Source: Micromonospora sp. WMMD1102
GTDB lineage: Bacteria; Actinomycetota; Actinomycetes; Mycobacteriales; Micromonosporaceae
DNA length: 64,000 bases
Direction: 5' to 3'
NCBI RefSeq assembly: GCF_029626265.1
Contig: NZ_JARUBN010000001.1
Location: forward strand, 1,984,001-2,048,000
A program made the translations under genes and the position numbers. The notes beneath the pieces are model-generated. The model was not told where the DNA came from and ran no database searches. It was given only the letters and a program-made list of their open reading frames with translations. Below are positions 51,475 through 60,111 of this stretch, one piece after another. How positions within the stretch are numbered: the first letter of the stretch is position 1; each line of letters starts with the position of its first letter.

Positions 51475-53388
51475 TTGTCACTCTTCACGCGCTCGCCACT
51501 GGGCCCGGATCAGGAACGGACGACCACGAAGCACGATCCGCCACCGGACGGGCACTCCGAGGAGCACCCGACCGACGCGCGGCCCGCCTCCGCCGACACC
51601 ACCACCACCACCACCGCGGGCGGCGACGACGGTCCGGCCGGCGAAGACGGTGGTGACACCCCGGCCGGTGGTGGCGCGACGGATGCCCCGGCCGGTGGTG
51701 AGGCGACGGATGTCCCGGCCGGTGGTGGCGCGACGGATGTCCCGGCCGCGCGGGTGCGGCGTGCGACCCTCCGGCGGCTCCGCAGGCAGACGACGACGGT
51801 AGCGGCGGCCCTGCTGGTGCTGCTCGCCCTGACCGCGCCGAACCGGCCGGACCAGTTCACCCTCGGCACGCTCGCGCGCATCCCGATGGAGGCACTCCTC
51901 GGCATCGTGCTCCTGTTGGCGCTGCGGCCGGGGGCGCGACGGGTGGCCGCCGTACTCGGTGGTGTCGGTATCGGCCTGCTGGTGCTGCTCAAGGTCGTGG
52001 ACATCGGCTTCTACGCCGTACTCGCCCGGCAGTTCGACCCGGTCCTCGACTGGATCCTGCTGGACGACGCGATCTCGTTCCTCACCGACTCGGTCGGCCG
52101 GATCGGGGCGATCGGCGCGGCGGTGCTGGCCGCGCTGCTCGTCGTCGCGGTACTCGTGCTGATGACGCTGGCGGTGCTCCGGCTGACCCGGCTGGTGGCC
52201 CGGCACGACGTCGCCGCGACGCGTACCGTGCTGGCGGTCGGTGCGGCCTGGCTGGCCTGTGCCGTGCTCGGCGTGCAGATCGTGCCCGGCGTACCGGTGG
52301 CGGCCCGCAACACGGTCGGCCTGGCGCACGGACGCGCGCACCAGATCCGCGACGGCCTGCGGAGCCAGCAGGAGTTCACCCGGCAGGCCGGCGTGGACGC
52401 CTTCCGCGACGTCCCCGGCGACCGGTTGCTGACCGGCCTGCGCGGCAAGGACGTGCTGCTGGTCTTCGTGGAGAGCTACGGGCGGGACGCGATCGAGGAC
52501 CCACGGTTCGCCCCACAGGTCAACGCGGTCCTCGACGCCGGTACGCAGCGGCTGGCCGCCGCCGGCTTCGCCTCGCGCAGCGCCTTCCTCACCTCGCCGA
52601 CGGTGGGCAGCGGCAGTTGGCTGGCCCACTCCACGCTGCTGTCCGGGCTCTGGATCGACAGCAACCAGCGCTACCGCAACATCGTCACCTCCGACCGGCT
52701 GACCCTCACCGGTGCCTTCAGCCGGGCGAGCTGGCGGACCGTCGGCATCATGCCGGGGGTGACCCGGGCCTGGCCGGAGGGGGAGCTGTACGACTACGAG
52801 AAGGTCTACGACTCGCGGCAGCTCGGCTACCAGGGCCCGAGGTTCAGCTGGGCCACGATGCCGGATCAGTACGTCCTGGCGGCGTTCGAGCGGTACGAAC
52901 ACGGGACGCCGGACGGACCCCCGTTGATGGCCGGGATCACCCTCGTGTCGAGCCACGCGCCGTGGACGCCGATTCCCCGGTTCGTCGACTGGGACGAGCT
53001 CGGCGACGGGACGGTCTTCGAGCCGATGGCGAGACAGGGCCAGTCGAAGGGCGCGCTCTGGAGCGACCAGACCAGGATGCGGGCCGAGTACCGCCGGTCG
53101 ATCGAGTACTCGCTGACCAGCGTCATCTCCTATGTGGAGGAGTACGGCGACGAGGACACGGTGGTGGTCTTCCTCGGTGACCACCAGCCCTCGCCGATGA
53201 TCACCGGTGCGGGCGCCGGCCGGGACGTCCCGATCACCATCGTCGCGCACGACCCGGCGGTGCTGGAGAGGATTTCCGGGTGGGGCTGGCAGGACGGCCT
53301 CCGGCCGGGCCGGCGGGCGCCGGTCTGGCGGATGGACACCTTCCGGGACCGCTTCCTGACCACCTTCGGACCGCGGGGCGCCGCCTGA
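51475..53388 (+). CDS. Membrane-bound sulfatase/LTA synthase-like protein
   Basis: A 637-aa protein. A disordered acidic N-terminus with a 9-residue repeat (PAGGGATDx), about four membrane helices at 105-290, then an extracellular alkaline-phosphatase-superfamily domain: LLVFVESYGRDAI (metal-binding acid), a GSGSWLAHSTLLSG segment where the Ser/Thr nucleophile would be, LVSSHAPWTPIP and VVVFLGDHQPSP. This resembles LTA synthase/phosphoglycerol transferase-type enzymes that decorate envelope polymers. The TTG start has AGGAGAGGA about nine bases upstream; no closer in-frame start precedes the repeat. Confidence 0.85.
   Translation: MSLFTRSPLGPDQERTTTKHDPPPDGHSEEHPTDARPASADTTTTTTAGGDDGPAGEDGGDTPAGGGATDAPAGGEATDVPAGGGATDVPAARVRRATLRRLRRQTTTVAAALLVLLALTAPNRPDQFTLGTLARIPMEALLGIVLLLALRPGARRVAAVLGGVGIGLLVLLKVVDIGFYAVLARQFDPVLDWILLDDAISFLTDSVGRIGAIGAAVLAALLVVAVLVLMTLAVLRLTRLVARHDVAATRTVLAVGAAWLACAVLGVQIVPGVPVAARNTVGLAHGRAHQIRDGLRSQQEFTRQAGVDAFRDVPGDRLLTGLRGKDVLLVFVESYGRDAIEDPRFAPQVNAVLDAGTQRLAAAGFASRSAFLTSPTVGSGSWLAHSTLLSGLWIDSNQRYRNIVTSDRLTLTGAFSRASWRTVGIMPGVTRAWPEGELYDYEKVYDSRQLGYQGPRFSWATMPDQYVLAAFERYEHGTPDGPPLMAGITLVSSHAPWTPIPRFVDWDELGDGTVFEPMARQGQSKGALWSDQTRMRAEYRRSIEYSLTSVISYVEEYGDEDTVVVFLGDHQPSPMITGAGAGRDVPITIVAHDPAVLERISGWGWQDGLRPGRRAPVWRMDTFRDRFLTTFGPRGAA
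51661..51741 (+). repeat. 27-bp tandem repeat, 3 units, in sulfatase-like gene
   Basis: Units 51661-51687, 51688-51714 and 51715-51741 encode PAGGGATDA, PAGGEATDV and PAGGGATDV in the cytoplasmic tail. Confidence 0.92.
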
Positions 53389-53436
53389 CGTCCTTCCGAC
53401 CGGCGGCCTTTTCCTCGGTGGGAACGCCCCGGCGCG

Positions 53437-54246
53437 TCAGGGCTTGTGCCCGACGCCGCCGTAGCCGTCGACCGGTTCCGCGTCGGGGTCCTCCGGGCGC
53501 CAGCGGGAGATGGAGACGATCCCCGGCTCCAGCAGGGTGAGGCCGTCGAAGCAGCGTTCGATCTGGGCCGGACTCCGCAGCACGTACGGGACGGCGCCGG
53601 TGTCGTCGTAGCCCTGCTGGGCCTCGTCGAACCCCTCGGTGGTGTTGGTGCTGTCCCAGAGCACCAGGTAGCTGCCGCTGGGCACGGCGGCCATCACCCT
53701 GGCCACGATGGACTCCGCCTCGGCGTGCTCGGCGACGTGCCCGAGCACCCCCATGAACATGACCGCGATCGGCTGGTTGAAGTTCAGGATGTTGCGGGCG
53801 TCGGCGATGATCTGCTCGGGATCGTGGAAGTCCGCGTTGACGTAGTCGGTGACCCCTTCCGGGGTGGTGTTGCTGAGCAGGGCACGGGCGTGCGTCAGCA
53901 CCAGCGGGTCGTTGTCGACGTAGACGATCCGGGACTCCGGCGCGGCCCGCTGGGCCACCTGGTGGGTGTTCTCCAGGGTCGGCAGGCCGGTGCCGATGTC
54001 GAGGAAGTTGCGGACCCCTGCCTCGGTCGCCAGGTGGTGCACCGCCCGGATCAGGAAACGCCGGGACTGCCTGGCCAGTGGGACGATGCCGGGGAACTGT
54101 TTCCGGTACGCGTCTCCGGCCTCCCGGTCGGCGGCGAAGTTGTCCTTGCCGCCCATCCAGTAGTTCCAGATCCGTGCGGAGTGCGGGACTCCGGTGTCGA
54201 GCCCGCCCGACCGTCCGCGGTGCGCGGGCAGCGCTTCCTTCGTCAC
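53437..54246 (-). CDS. DUF574/Methyltransf_19 SAM-dependent methyltransferase-like protein
   Basis: A 269-aa protein of an actinobacteria-specific family. Signature N-terminus GVPHSARIWNYWMGGKDNF, SAM-binding FLDIGTGLPTLENTHQ, IVYVDNDPLVLTHA, and a closing VSISRWRP. The family is abundant in Streptomyces and Micromonospora genomes, but its substrate is unknown. GTG 54246 is preferred because GAGGTAGG precedes it; an upstream GTG at 54288 is possible. Confidence 0.92.
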   Translation of the reverse strand: MTKEALPAHRGRSGGLDTGVPHSARIWNYWMGGKDNFAADREAGDAYRKQFPGIVPLARQSRRFLIRAVHHLATEAGVRNFLDIGTGLPTLENTHQVAQRAAPESRIVYVDNDPLVLTHARALLSNTTPEGVTDYVNADFHDPEQIIADARNILNFNQPIAVMFMGVLGHVAEHAEAESIVARVMAAVPSGSYLVLWDSTNTTEGFDEAQQGYDDTGAVPYVLRSPAQIERCFDGLTLLEPGIVSISRWRPEDPDAEPVDGYGGVGHKP

Positions 54247-54427
54247 GTGGCCTACCTCGAAGTTCCCGTAGCGGACGCGTCGCTCCACGGTAGAGCGTCG
54301 CCGGCGGCCCCCGCCCCCGCCGGTACGTCCCGTGCGGCCAGTGGTGTGGCCGGGGCGGCCAGTGGTGCCCGTACCCGGATCGGCGGAACCGCTCTCGACC
54401 CGGAGGCCGACGCCGGCGGTTCTGCGC

Positions 54428-55744
54428 TCAGCCGGCAGCGCCGGCCGGGTCCGCCACCGCCTCGTCGCCGGAGGACCGCTCCGACCGGGGGCGGAGCCGG
54501 ACCTTGGTGATGGCGTGCCGGTCGATCTCGGCGACCTGCGCGGTGAAGGCGGGCAGGTCGACGGTCTCGCCGGCCGCGGTCGGGATGTGCCCGAGCCGGG
54601 CCAGGACCAGCCCGGCGACGGTGGTGTAGTCGCCGTCGTCGGGCTCGTCGAGTTCGAGCCCGATGTCGGGCAGGTCGTGGATCGGAAAGGTGCCGGCGAC
54701 CAGGAGTGTCCCGTCGGGTTGCCGGACCACGGCCTGAACGTCGCGGTCCGTCTCGTCGTAGATCTCCCCGACGATCTCCTCGATCAGGTCCTCCATCGTC
54801 ACGATGCCGTCGTTGGCGCCCCGCTCGTCCACCACCACCGCGAACTGCTGGCGCTGCTGGCGCATCTGGCGCAGCGCGTCGGTGACCCCGAGCGTCTCCG
54901 GCAGGAACAGCGCCGGAGCCATCCGGTCGCGCACCTGGGCGCCGTCGTCGAGCAGGTCCCGCAGGTGTACGACGCCGACCACGTCGTCGAGGCCGCCCCG
55001 GGTGACCACCGGGGCGCGGCTGTGGCCGGACTCGGCGAGCTGTCGCCGGGCCGTTCCGGTGGGCAGTTCGGCGTGCAGGGTGACCACCTGCCCGCGCGGG
55101 ACCAGGATCTCCCGCAGGATCCGGTCGGCGATCTCGAACGCCCCGCTGATGATGGTGCGGTGTTCGGCGGTGAGCCCGCGCTGGGCCGTCACCATCTCCC
55201 GCAACTCCTCGGCGCTGACCTCCTCCGGGCCGCCCTCCGGGTCGGCACCGGTGAGCCGGACCACGACGTTGGTGGATTTGCTGAGCAGCCAGACCGCCGG
55301 GCGGGAGAGTGCGGCGAGTACGTCGAGCGGCCGGGCCACCACCAGCGCCCAGCCCTCGGCCCGCTGCATCGCGATCCGCTTCGGCGCCAGCTCGCCGAGG
55401 ACCAGGCTGACGAAGGTCAGCAGGATCGTCACCAGCACCACCGAGGCGGGTTGGGCGGCCGAGCCGAGGAAGTCGAGCAGCGGCACCAGGGGTGCGGCCA
55501 GCGAGACCGCGGCGGCGGCGGAGGCGAGGAAGTTGGCCAGGGTGATGAAGATCTGGATGGTGGCCAGGAAACGGTTCGGGTCGCGGGCCAGCTTCGCCAG
55601 CACCTGCCCGCCGCGCGACTGCCGCTCCAGCCGCTGCACCTGGCTCTCCCGCAGCGACACCAGCGCCATCTCGCTGCCCGAGAACGCCGCGTTGACCAGG
55701 ACCAGGAAGAGAACCAGTGCCACCTGTAACCCGTAGCCGTCCAC
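54428..55744 (-). CDS. CNNM/CorC-family transporter with CBS domains (hemolysin C-like)
   Basis: A 438-aa protein. N-terminal CNNM domain with three or four membrane helices (VNAAFSGSEMALVSLRESQV, VLGELAPKRIAMQ), two CBS motifs (ILVPRGQVVTLHAELPTG, VVVDERGANDGIVTMEDLIE) and a C-terminal CorC_HlyC domain (LPDIGLELDEPDDGDYTTVA). Relatives transport or regulate Mg/Co ions. GTG 55744 has CCGGGAG upstream and gives the normal N-terminus. The next gene on the same strand is a cation antiporter, 82 bp away. Confidence 0.92.
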   Translation of the reverse strand: MDGYGLQVALVLFLVLVNAAFSGSEMALVSLRESQVQRLERQSRGGQVLAKLARDPNRFLATIQIFITLANFLASAAAAVSLAAPLVPLLDFLGSAAQPASVVLVTILLTFVSLVLGELAPKRIAMQRAEGWALVVARPLDVLAALSRPAVWLLSKSTNVVVRLTGADPEGGPEEVSAEELREMVTAQRGLTAEHRTIISGAFEIADRILREILVPRGQVVTLHAELPTGTARRQLAESGHSRAPVVTRGGLDDVVGVVHLRDLLDDGAQVRDRMAPALFLPETLGVTDALRQMRQQRQQFAVVVDERGANDGIVTMEDLIEEIVGEIYDETDRDVQAVVRQPDGTLLVAGTFPIHDLPDIGLELDEPDDGDYTTVAGLVLARLGHIPTAAGETVDLPAFTAQVAEIDRHAITKVRLRPRSERSSGDEAVADPAGAAG

Positions 55745-55826
55745 CGAAACTCCCGGCCTCCTCGTCGTCGTCTCTGGCCTGTCGTGGGGTCCCAAACCTA
55801 GCCGGTCGGCACCGGCCGGGTACGGC

Positions 55827-56870
55827 TCAGGTGGCCAGCAGGATGGTCATCCCGAGGTAGGTGGCCAGCAGCAGTACGCCCTCGAAACCGAGCCGCCCCC
55901 AGCCGCAGGTCTGCCGGACGAGCAGCCCGGCGAGCAGGATCGCGGTCATGAACAGCCCGGTGGTGGTGATGAAGAGGTCGTCGTTGCCGGCGGCGTGGTA
56001 GATCGAGCCCTGCCGGTACGCGACGTCGCCGACCACCAGGGTGATCACGTCGAGGATGTTCCCGCCCAGCACGGCGGCGACGGCCAGGGTGACCGCCCCC
56101 CGGCGGACGGCGGCGATCGCGGTGACGGTCTCCGGCAGGCCGTTCACGACGCCGAGCAGTACCCCGCCGGTGAACCCGGCGGTGAGGCCGGTGGTCTCGA
56201 CGACGCTCTCCGCGGCCAGCGAGACCGCCCAGCCGCTGGCCGCGACGACGGCGCCGACCAGGACGAACCGCACCCACAGCGCGGCCATGCCCCGCTCGTC
56301 CAGGGCGCCGTGCTCCTGCGGTACGTCGGGTTCGGTCTCGGTGGTGCCGACCGCCTGCCACATCGGTGTGGTGCCGGCGGTCCGGATCAGCCGGAGCCCG
56401 CCGAGGTAGCAGGCGACGATCACCACCGAGATCGGGTGGATGCCGAGCACCGTGACGTCCGGGGTGTAGCTGCCGAGCAGTGCGAGGGTGAGCAGGGTGA
56501 TCAACAGGCAGCCGAAGAGCAGGTTCGAGGAGGAGGCGGCGGCGTGTTCGAGGTTGACCCGGCGGTGGAAGGCGTCGGCGACCGCGACGGCGGTGGTCTG
56601 GGCGGCGATCCCGCCGACGGCGTTGCTGTAGCCGAGCTGTGGATGGTCGCCGGCGGCGGTGACCGCCGTCATCACGATTCCGGAGAGCCCGGTCGCGACG
56701 CCGAAGAAGACCACCCCGAAGACCGCCTCGCCCCAGCCGGTCCGGTCCGCCAGGGCGTCGCCGAGGGCCACCAGCCGGATGCTGCCGAGGATCGTGACCA
56801 GGCCGGCGACGGCGAAGACCCCGATGCTCAGGCCGAGCGGCCAGGGCGTAGCGGGTAGGAAGCCCAGCAT
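55827..56870 (-). CDS. Ca/cation antiporter-like membrane protein
   Basis: A 347-aa protein with about ten membrane helices and two internally related halves. The first repeat is GVATGLSGIVMTAVTAAGD, the second GVVNGLPETVTAIAAVRRGA, the alpha-repeat shape of the sodium/calcium exchanger superfamily; LGGNILDVITLVVGD is also typical. It probably exchanges Ca or another cation for Na or H. Together with the CNNM-like gene downstream it suggests a divalent-cation unit. Confidence 0.85.
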   Translation of the reverse strand: MLGFLPATPWPLGLSIGVFAVAGLVTILGSIRLVALGDALADRTGWGEAVFGVVFFGVATGLSGIVMTAVTAAGDHPQLGYSNAVGGIAAQTTAVAVADAFHRRVNLEHAAASSSNLLFGCLLITLLTLALLGSYTPDVTVLGIHPISVVIVACYLGGLRLIRTAGTTPMWQAVGTTETEPDVPQEHGALDERGMAALWVRFVLVGAVVAASGWAVSLAAESVVETTGLTAGFTGGVLLGVVNGLPETVTAIAAVRRGAVTLAVAAVLGGNILDVITLVVGDVAYRQGSIYHAAGNDDLFITTTGLFMTAILLAGLLVRQTCGWGRLGFEGVLLLATYLGMTILLAT

Positions 56871-56937
56871 CGGGCGGTTATTCCCGGGTTGCCGGCTTCG
56901 AAGCGTCCGCGCGGCGCATCGTCGCCCGCCGGCCCGG

Positions 56938-57681
56938 TCAGCCGTCCGGCCGGTCCAGCCAGGTCTCCAGGCCGTCTAGGAGCCGTTCCAACCCGAAGGT
57001 GAAGCTCTCGTCCCAGACCCGTTCCGGTTCGTACGCGGCCGACCCGACCTCCTGCCGCCACCTGTCGTAGTGCGGATGGTCGCGGGCGATCCGCTCCACC
57101 TGGGGCTCCAGGTTCCGCACGATCTCCTCTAGCGACCGGCCGGACCTGCGGACGGTGGTGACCATCGCCGCGATGGTGGTGGCCGAGCCGATCGCGTACG
57201 AGGTCAGCAGCGCGCTCGCGTGTGACAGTTCCAGTCCGGTGAAGCCGGCTCCGCCGAGCAGGGCCACCGTGCGTTCGCCGATCCGCATCGCGTTCGGGCC
57301 GAGGTTCGGGCGTACGCCGAGCAGGCCGATCACCCACGGGTGGCGGAGCAGCATCTCCCGGGTGGTGGTGGTCAGCACCGACGCCCCGATCCGCCAGTTG
57401 GTGTCGCCGACCTCTGGTACGTAGACCTCGCCCATCACCTCGTCGACCGCGAGTTCGAGCAGTTCGTCCTTGTTCGTCACGTACCAGTAGACCGAGGTGG
57501 CGCCGGAGCCCAGTCGGGTGCCGAGCCGGCGCATGCTCAGCCCGGTCGGTCCCTCGGTGTCGAGCAGCTCGATCGCGGCCCGGACGATCTGCTCGCGGCT
57601 CAGCGTCGGCGCCCCGCCCCGGCTGGCCCGGGGCGGGCGCAGCCACACCGAGCTGGTGAACGGGTCCGACTTCGGCGGCAT
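56938..57681 (-). CDS. TetR-family transcriptional regulator
   Basis: A 247-aa repressor. HTH at about 25-75 (LSREQIVRAAIELLDTEGPT, GSGATSVYWYVTNKDELLEL) and a C-terminal domain of the tetracycline-repressor TetR_C type (TTTREMLLRHPWVIGLLGVR). GAGAGGA before the ATG. It could control itself, the cation genes downstream or the divergent region; the palindromes before the MFS gene at 60112 are candidate sites for it or for another TetR protein. Confidence 0.9.
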   Translation of the reverse strand: MPPKSDPFTSSVWLRPPRASRGGAPTLSREQIVRAAIELLDTEGPTGLSMRRLGTRLGSGATSVYWYVTNKDELLELAVDEVMGEVYVPEVGDTNWRIGASVLTTTTREMLLRHPWVIGLLGVRPNLGPNAMRIGERTVALLGGAGFTGLELSHASALLTSYAIGSATTIAAMVTTVRRSGRSLEEIVRNLEPQVERIARDHPHYDRWRQEVGSAAYEPERVWDESFTFGLERLLDGLETWLDRPDG

Positions 57682-57862
57682 CCAGGGTCCTCTCGACCCG
57701 GTCAGTCTATGAGCCTGGTAGCCAAGGGTCTCCGCGGAGGTCAGTGGGCATCGACGCGCAGCGGAAGCCGGTGTGTCCCGCGCTCGTGTCCGGCGCCTCG
57801 CCCAACCGCCGGAACTCAGGACCCCCCCCGTGTCGCCACTTCGTCCACCTTCACCGCTAACT

Positions 57863-57933
57863 TGTAGGATATCTCCCTGGCGTTGACGCTTCCGAGGCGA
57901 CGGACCTACGGTAGCAAAATCTGTAGGACATCT
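57863..57933 (+). promoter_or_regulatory. Sialidase promoter flanked by a repeated 12-bp site
   Basis: TTGACG (57883-57888), an 18-bp spacer and TACGGT (57907-57912) form a good promoter. TGTAGGATATCT (57863-57874) and TGTAGGACATCT (57922-57933) lie on either side, 59 bp apart in the same orientation. The second covers the expected start of transcription, as a repressor site would. Confidence 0.55.
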
Positions 57934-58091
57934 TGCAGACATCGACTCCACCGACATATCTCGATCCGGGTGGCGCCGCGCCGCAGCACGGTTAGCGAGC
58001 TCGAGCGTGCCGCCCAGCGCGAACTGTTCACGACTGCGATCGCCAAGCACAGCTCGGATCCCGAGGACATCTCACGAGATTGGAGATCGGT

Positions 58092-59990
58092 ATGAGCTTC
58101 CTAAGCTCCCGGCACCGAGGCGCGGCGAGGATCGCGGGCAGCCTGGCCGCAGCCAGCGTGCTCGGCTCCGCCGCGATGATCGGGTCAACGAGCGCCCACG
58201 CCGTCCCCGCCGGGGCCCTCCACACCAGCACGGTCTTCGCCCGCGGCCAGGACGGATACCACACCTTCCGGATCCCGGCCATCGTCGAAGCCCCCGACGG
58301 CACACTGCTGGCCTTCGCCGAGGCTCGGGTCAACAGCCCCGGCGACGACGGCGACATCGACATGGTGGTCAAGCGGTCCACGGATCGCGGCCGCACCTGG
58401 GGACCGCTGCGGGTGATCGCCGACGACGGCCCCAACAAGTGGGGCAATCCGGTCCCCATCGTCGACCAGCGCACCGGCCGGATCATCCTGAACACCACCC
58501 GCACGGGCGGCGACGTCAGCTCCAACGACGTGCGCTGCGGCGTGGCCGACGCGGAGCAGACCCGCCGCTCGTTCATCCAGTACAGCGACGACAACGGCGT
58601 GACCTGGTCCGCACCGGTGGAGATCACCGCGCAGGTACGGCCGGACAACTGGCGGCACTTCGTCGGCGGGCCCGGACAGGGGCTCCAGCTCCGCAAGGGC
58701 GAGCACGCCGGCCGCCTGGTCATCCCCGGCAACCACTCGGTGGCGGCGCCTCCCGGAGAGGACTGCCTGCGTGCCTCACTGTTCGGCGCACACAACCTCT
58801 ACAGCGACGACGGGGGCGTGACCTAACATCTCGGCGGCGTCGACGACCCGATGCGGGGCGATGTCGCCCCGAACGAGTCCAGCGCTACCGAGCTCGCCGA
58901 CGGCACCGTCTACTTCAGCGCACGCGACCAGGGCAGCACCCCCGGCCGGCGGGTCGACACCACGAGCGGCGACGGTGGCCAGTCCTTCGACCGTCCGTAC
59001 CAGGCGGCCAACGGCATCGTCACCTCCCAGGTACAGGGCTCCGTGCTGGCGCTGTCCCCGCACGAGGTGAACAGTCGGCTCGTCTTCTCCGCGCCGGGCC
59101 ACCCCACGGCACGGGAGAACCTGACGCTCTGGTCGAGCTTCGACCAGGCCGCGACGTGGCGGTCCGGTCTGGTGGTCTACCGGGGCCCGTCTGGCTACTC
59201 GGATCTGGTCGAGATCGACCCGCGGACCGTCGGCGTGCTGTTCGAGAACGGTGACCGCCTGGACGAGGGTGCGACCCAGACCTACCACCAGCGGATCAGC
59301 TTCGCTCGGATACCCGTTCCTCTGCTCGGCAAGCCCACCGGGCCAACCATGCGGACACCCGACACGTCCGGTCATGACCTGGGCGGCGTGGTCAGTGGCA
59401 GGCCGACCCGGGCGGGGGGTGTCTTCGGGCACGCTCTCGACTTCGCCGGCGACCATGTGGAGGTCCCGCTGACCGGGTCCCTCTCCTTCGACGAGGGCGC
59501 GTTCACCGCGGCCGTGTGGTTCCGCACCACCGCCTCGGAGGACCAGGCCATCTTCTGGGCCCACGCCACCGCCGACGGGGAACCGAAGTGGTGGATCAGA
59601 CTGGAGCCGGGCCAGGGGCGGGTACACGCCGTGATCGACACCGGCGCGGCCAGCCGGACCGTCCCCGTGCCCGGAACCTTCAACGACGGCGAATGGCATC
59701 ACGTCGCGCTGACCCGGAACGAGGAGGAGCTGGTCATGTACGTCGACGGCGTCCGTGGCGGCAGCGCCGGCCCGGTCGCCGGGTCGGTGTCGGACGATGC
59801 CCGGACGGGAATCCGGGTGGGGGCACGAGTCGACGGTGTCAACAACCCGTTCCGCGGAAGGCTGGACGAGGTGTGGCTCTTCGATCGCGCGTTGACCGCC
59901 GACGAGGTCCGCGCACTGGCCGCAGGGAATGTCGCGCCAGCCGGCGCGCAACTGCACCTGCCGCTCGACCAGACGTACCGGCACGGCTGA
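58092..59990 (+). pseudogene. Secreted sialidase (neuraminidase) with LamG domain, interrupted by an in-frame stop
   Basis: Read through one TAA, the frame gives 632 residues: signal peptide (1-40), sialidase beta-propeller with YHTFRIPAIV and Asp-boxes STDRGRTWG and SDDNGVTWS, then SDDGGVT followed by the stop at 58824-58826 exactly where the Asp-box Trp should be, and continuation HLGGVDDPMRGDVAPNESS in the same frame. A C-terminal LamG/concanavalin-like domain covers about 460-625 (WFRTTASEDQAIFWAH, GEWHHVALTR). Two base changes separate TAA from TGG. ATG 58092 has GGAG six bases upstream. The 244-aa fragment alone would lack half the propeller, so it is probably inactive unless read through. 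Confidence 0.85.
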
Positions 59991-60040
59991 TCGGGCAACT
60001 GTGGCAGCAGTTGTTCGGCCAGTTCGGCAATAGTGGACGG

Positions 60041-60101
60041 GCTCGCACAGTGTTCGAGGATTTTGGTACGGTGTACTAGCGTTCTCGAACACTGTACGAG
60101 C
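60041..60101 (+). promoter_or_regulatory. Paired palindromic operators before the MFS exporter
   Basis: An 18-bp inverted repeat (60041-60058 and 60084-60101) matches at 17 of 18 positions. Each arm contains a 15-bp near-palindrome, TCGCACAGTGTTCGA at 60043-60057 and TCGAACACTGTACGA at 60085-60099, centred 42 bp apart, about four helix turns. A TACGGT (60067-60072) between them may be the -10. Typical of a TetR-type repressor binding as two dimers. Confidence 0.65.
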
Positions 60102-60111
60102 GGAGGCTTCG

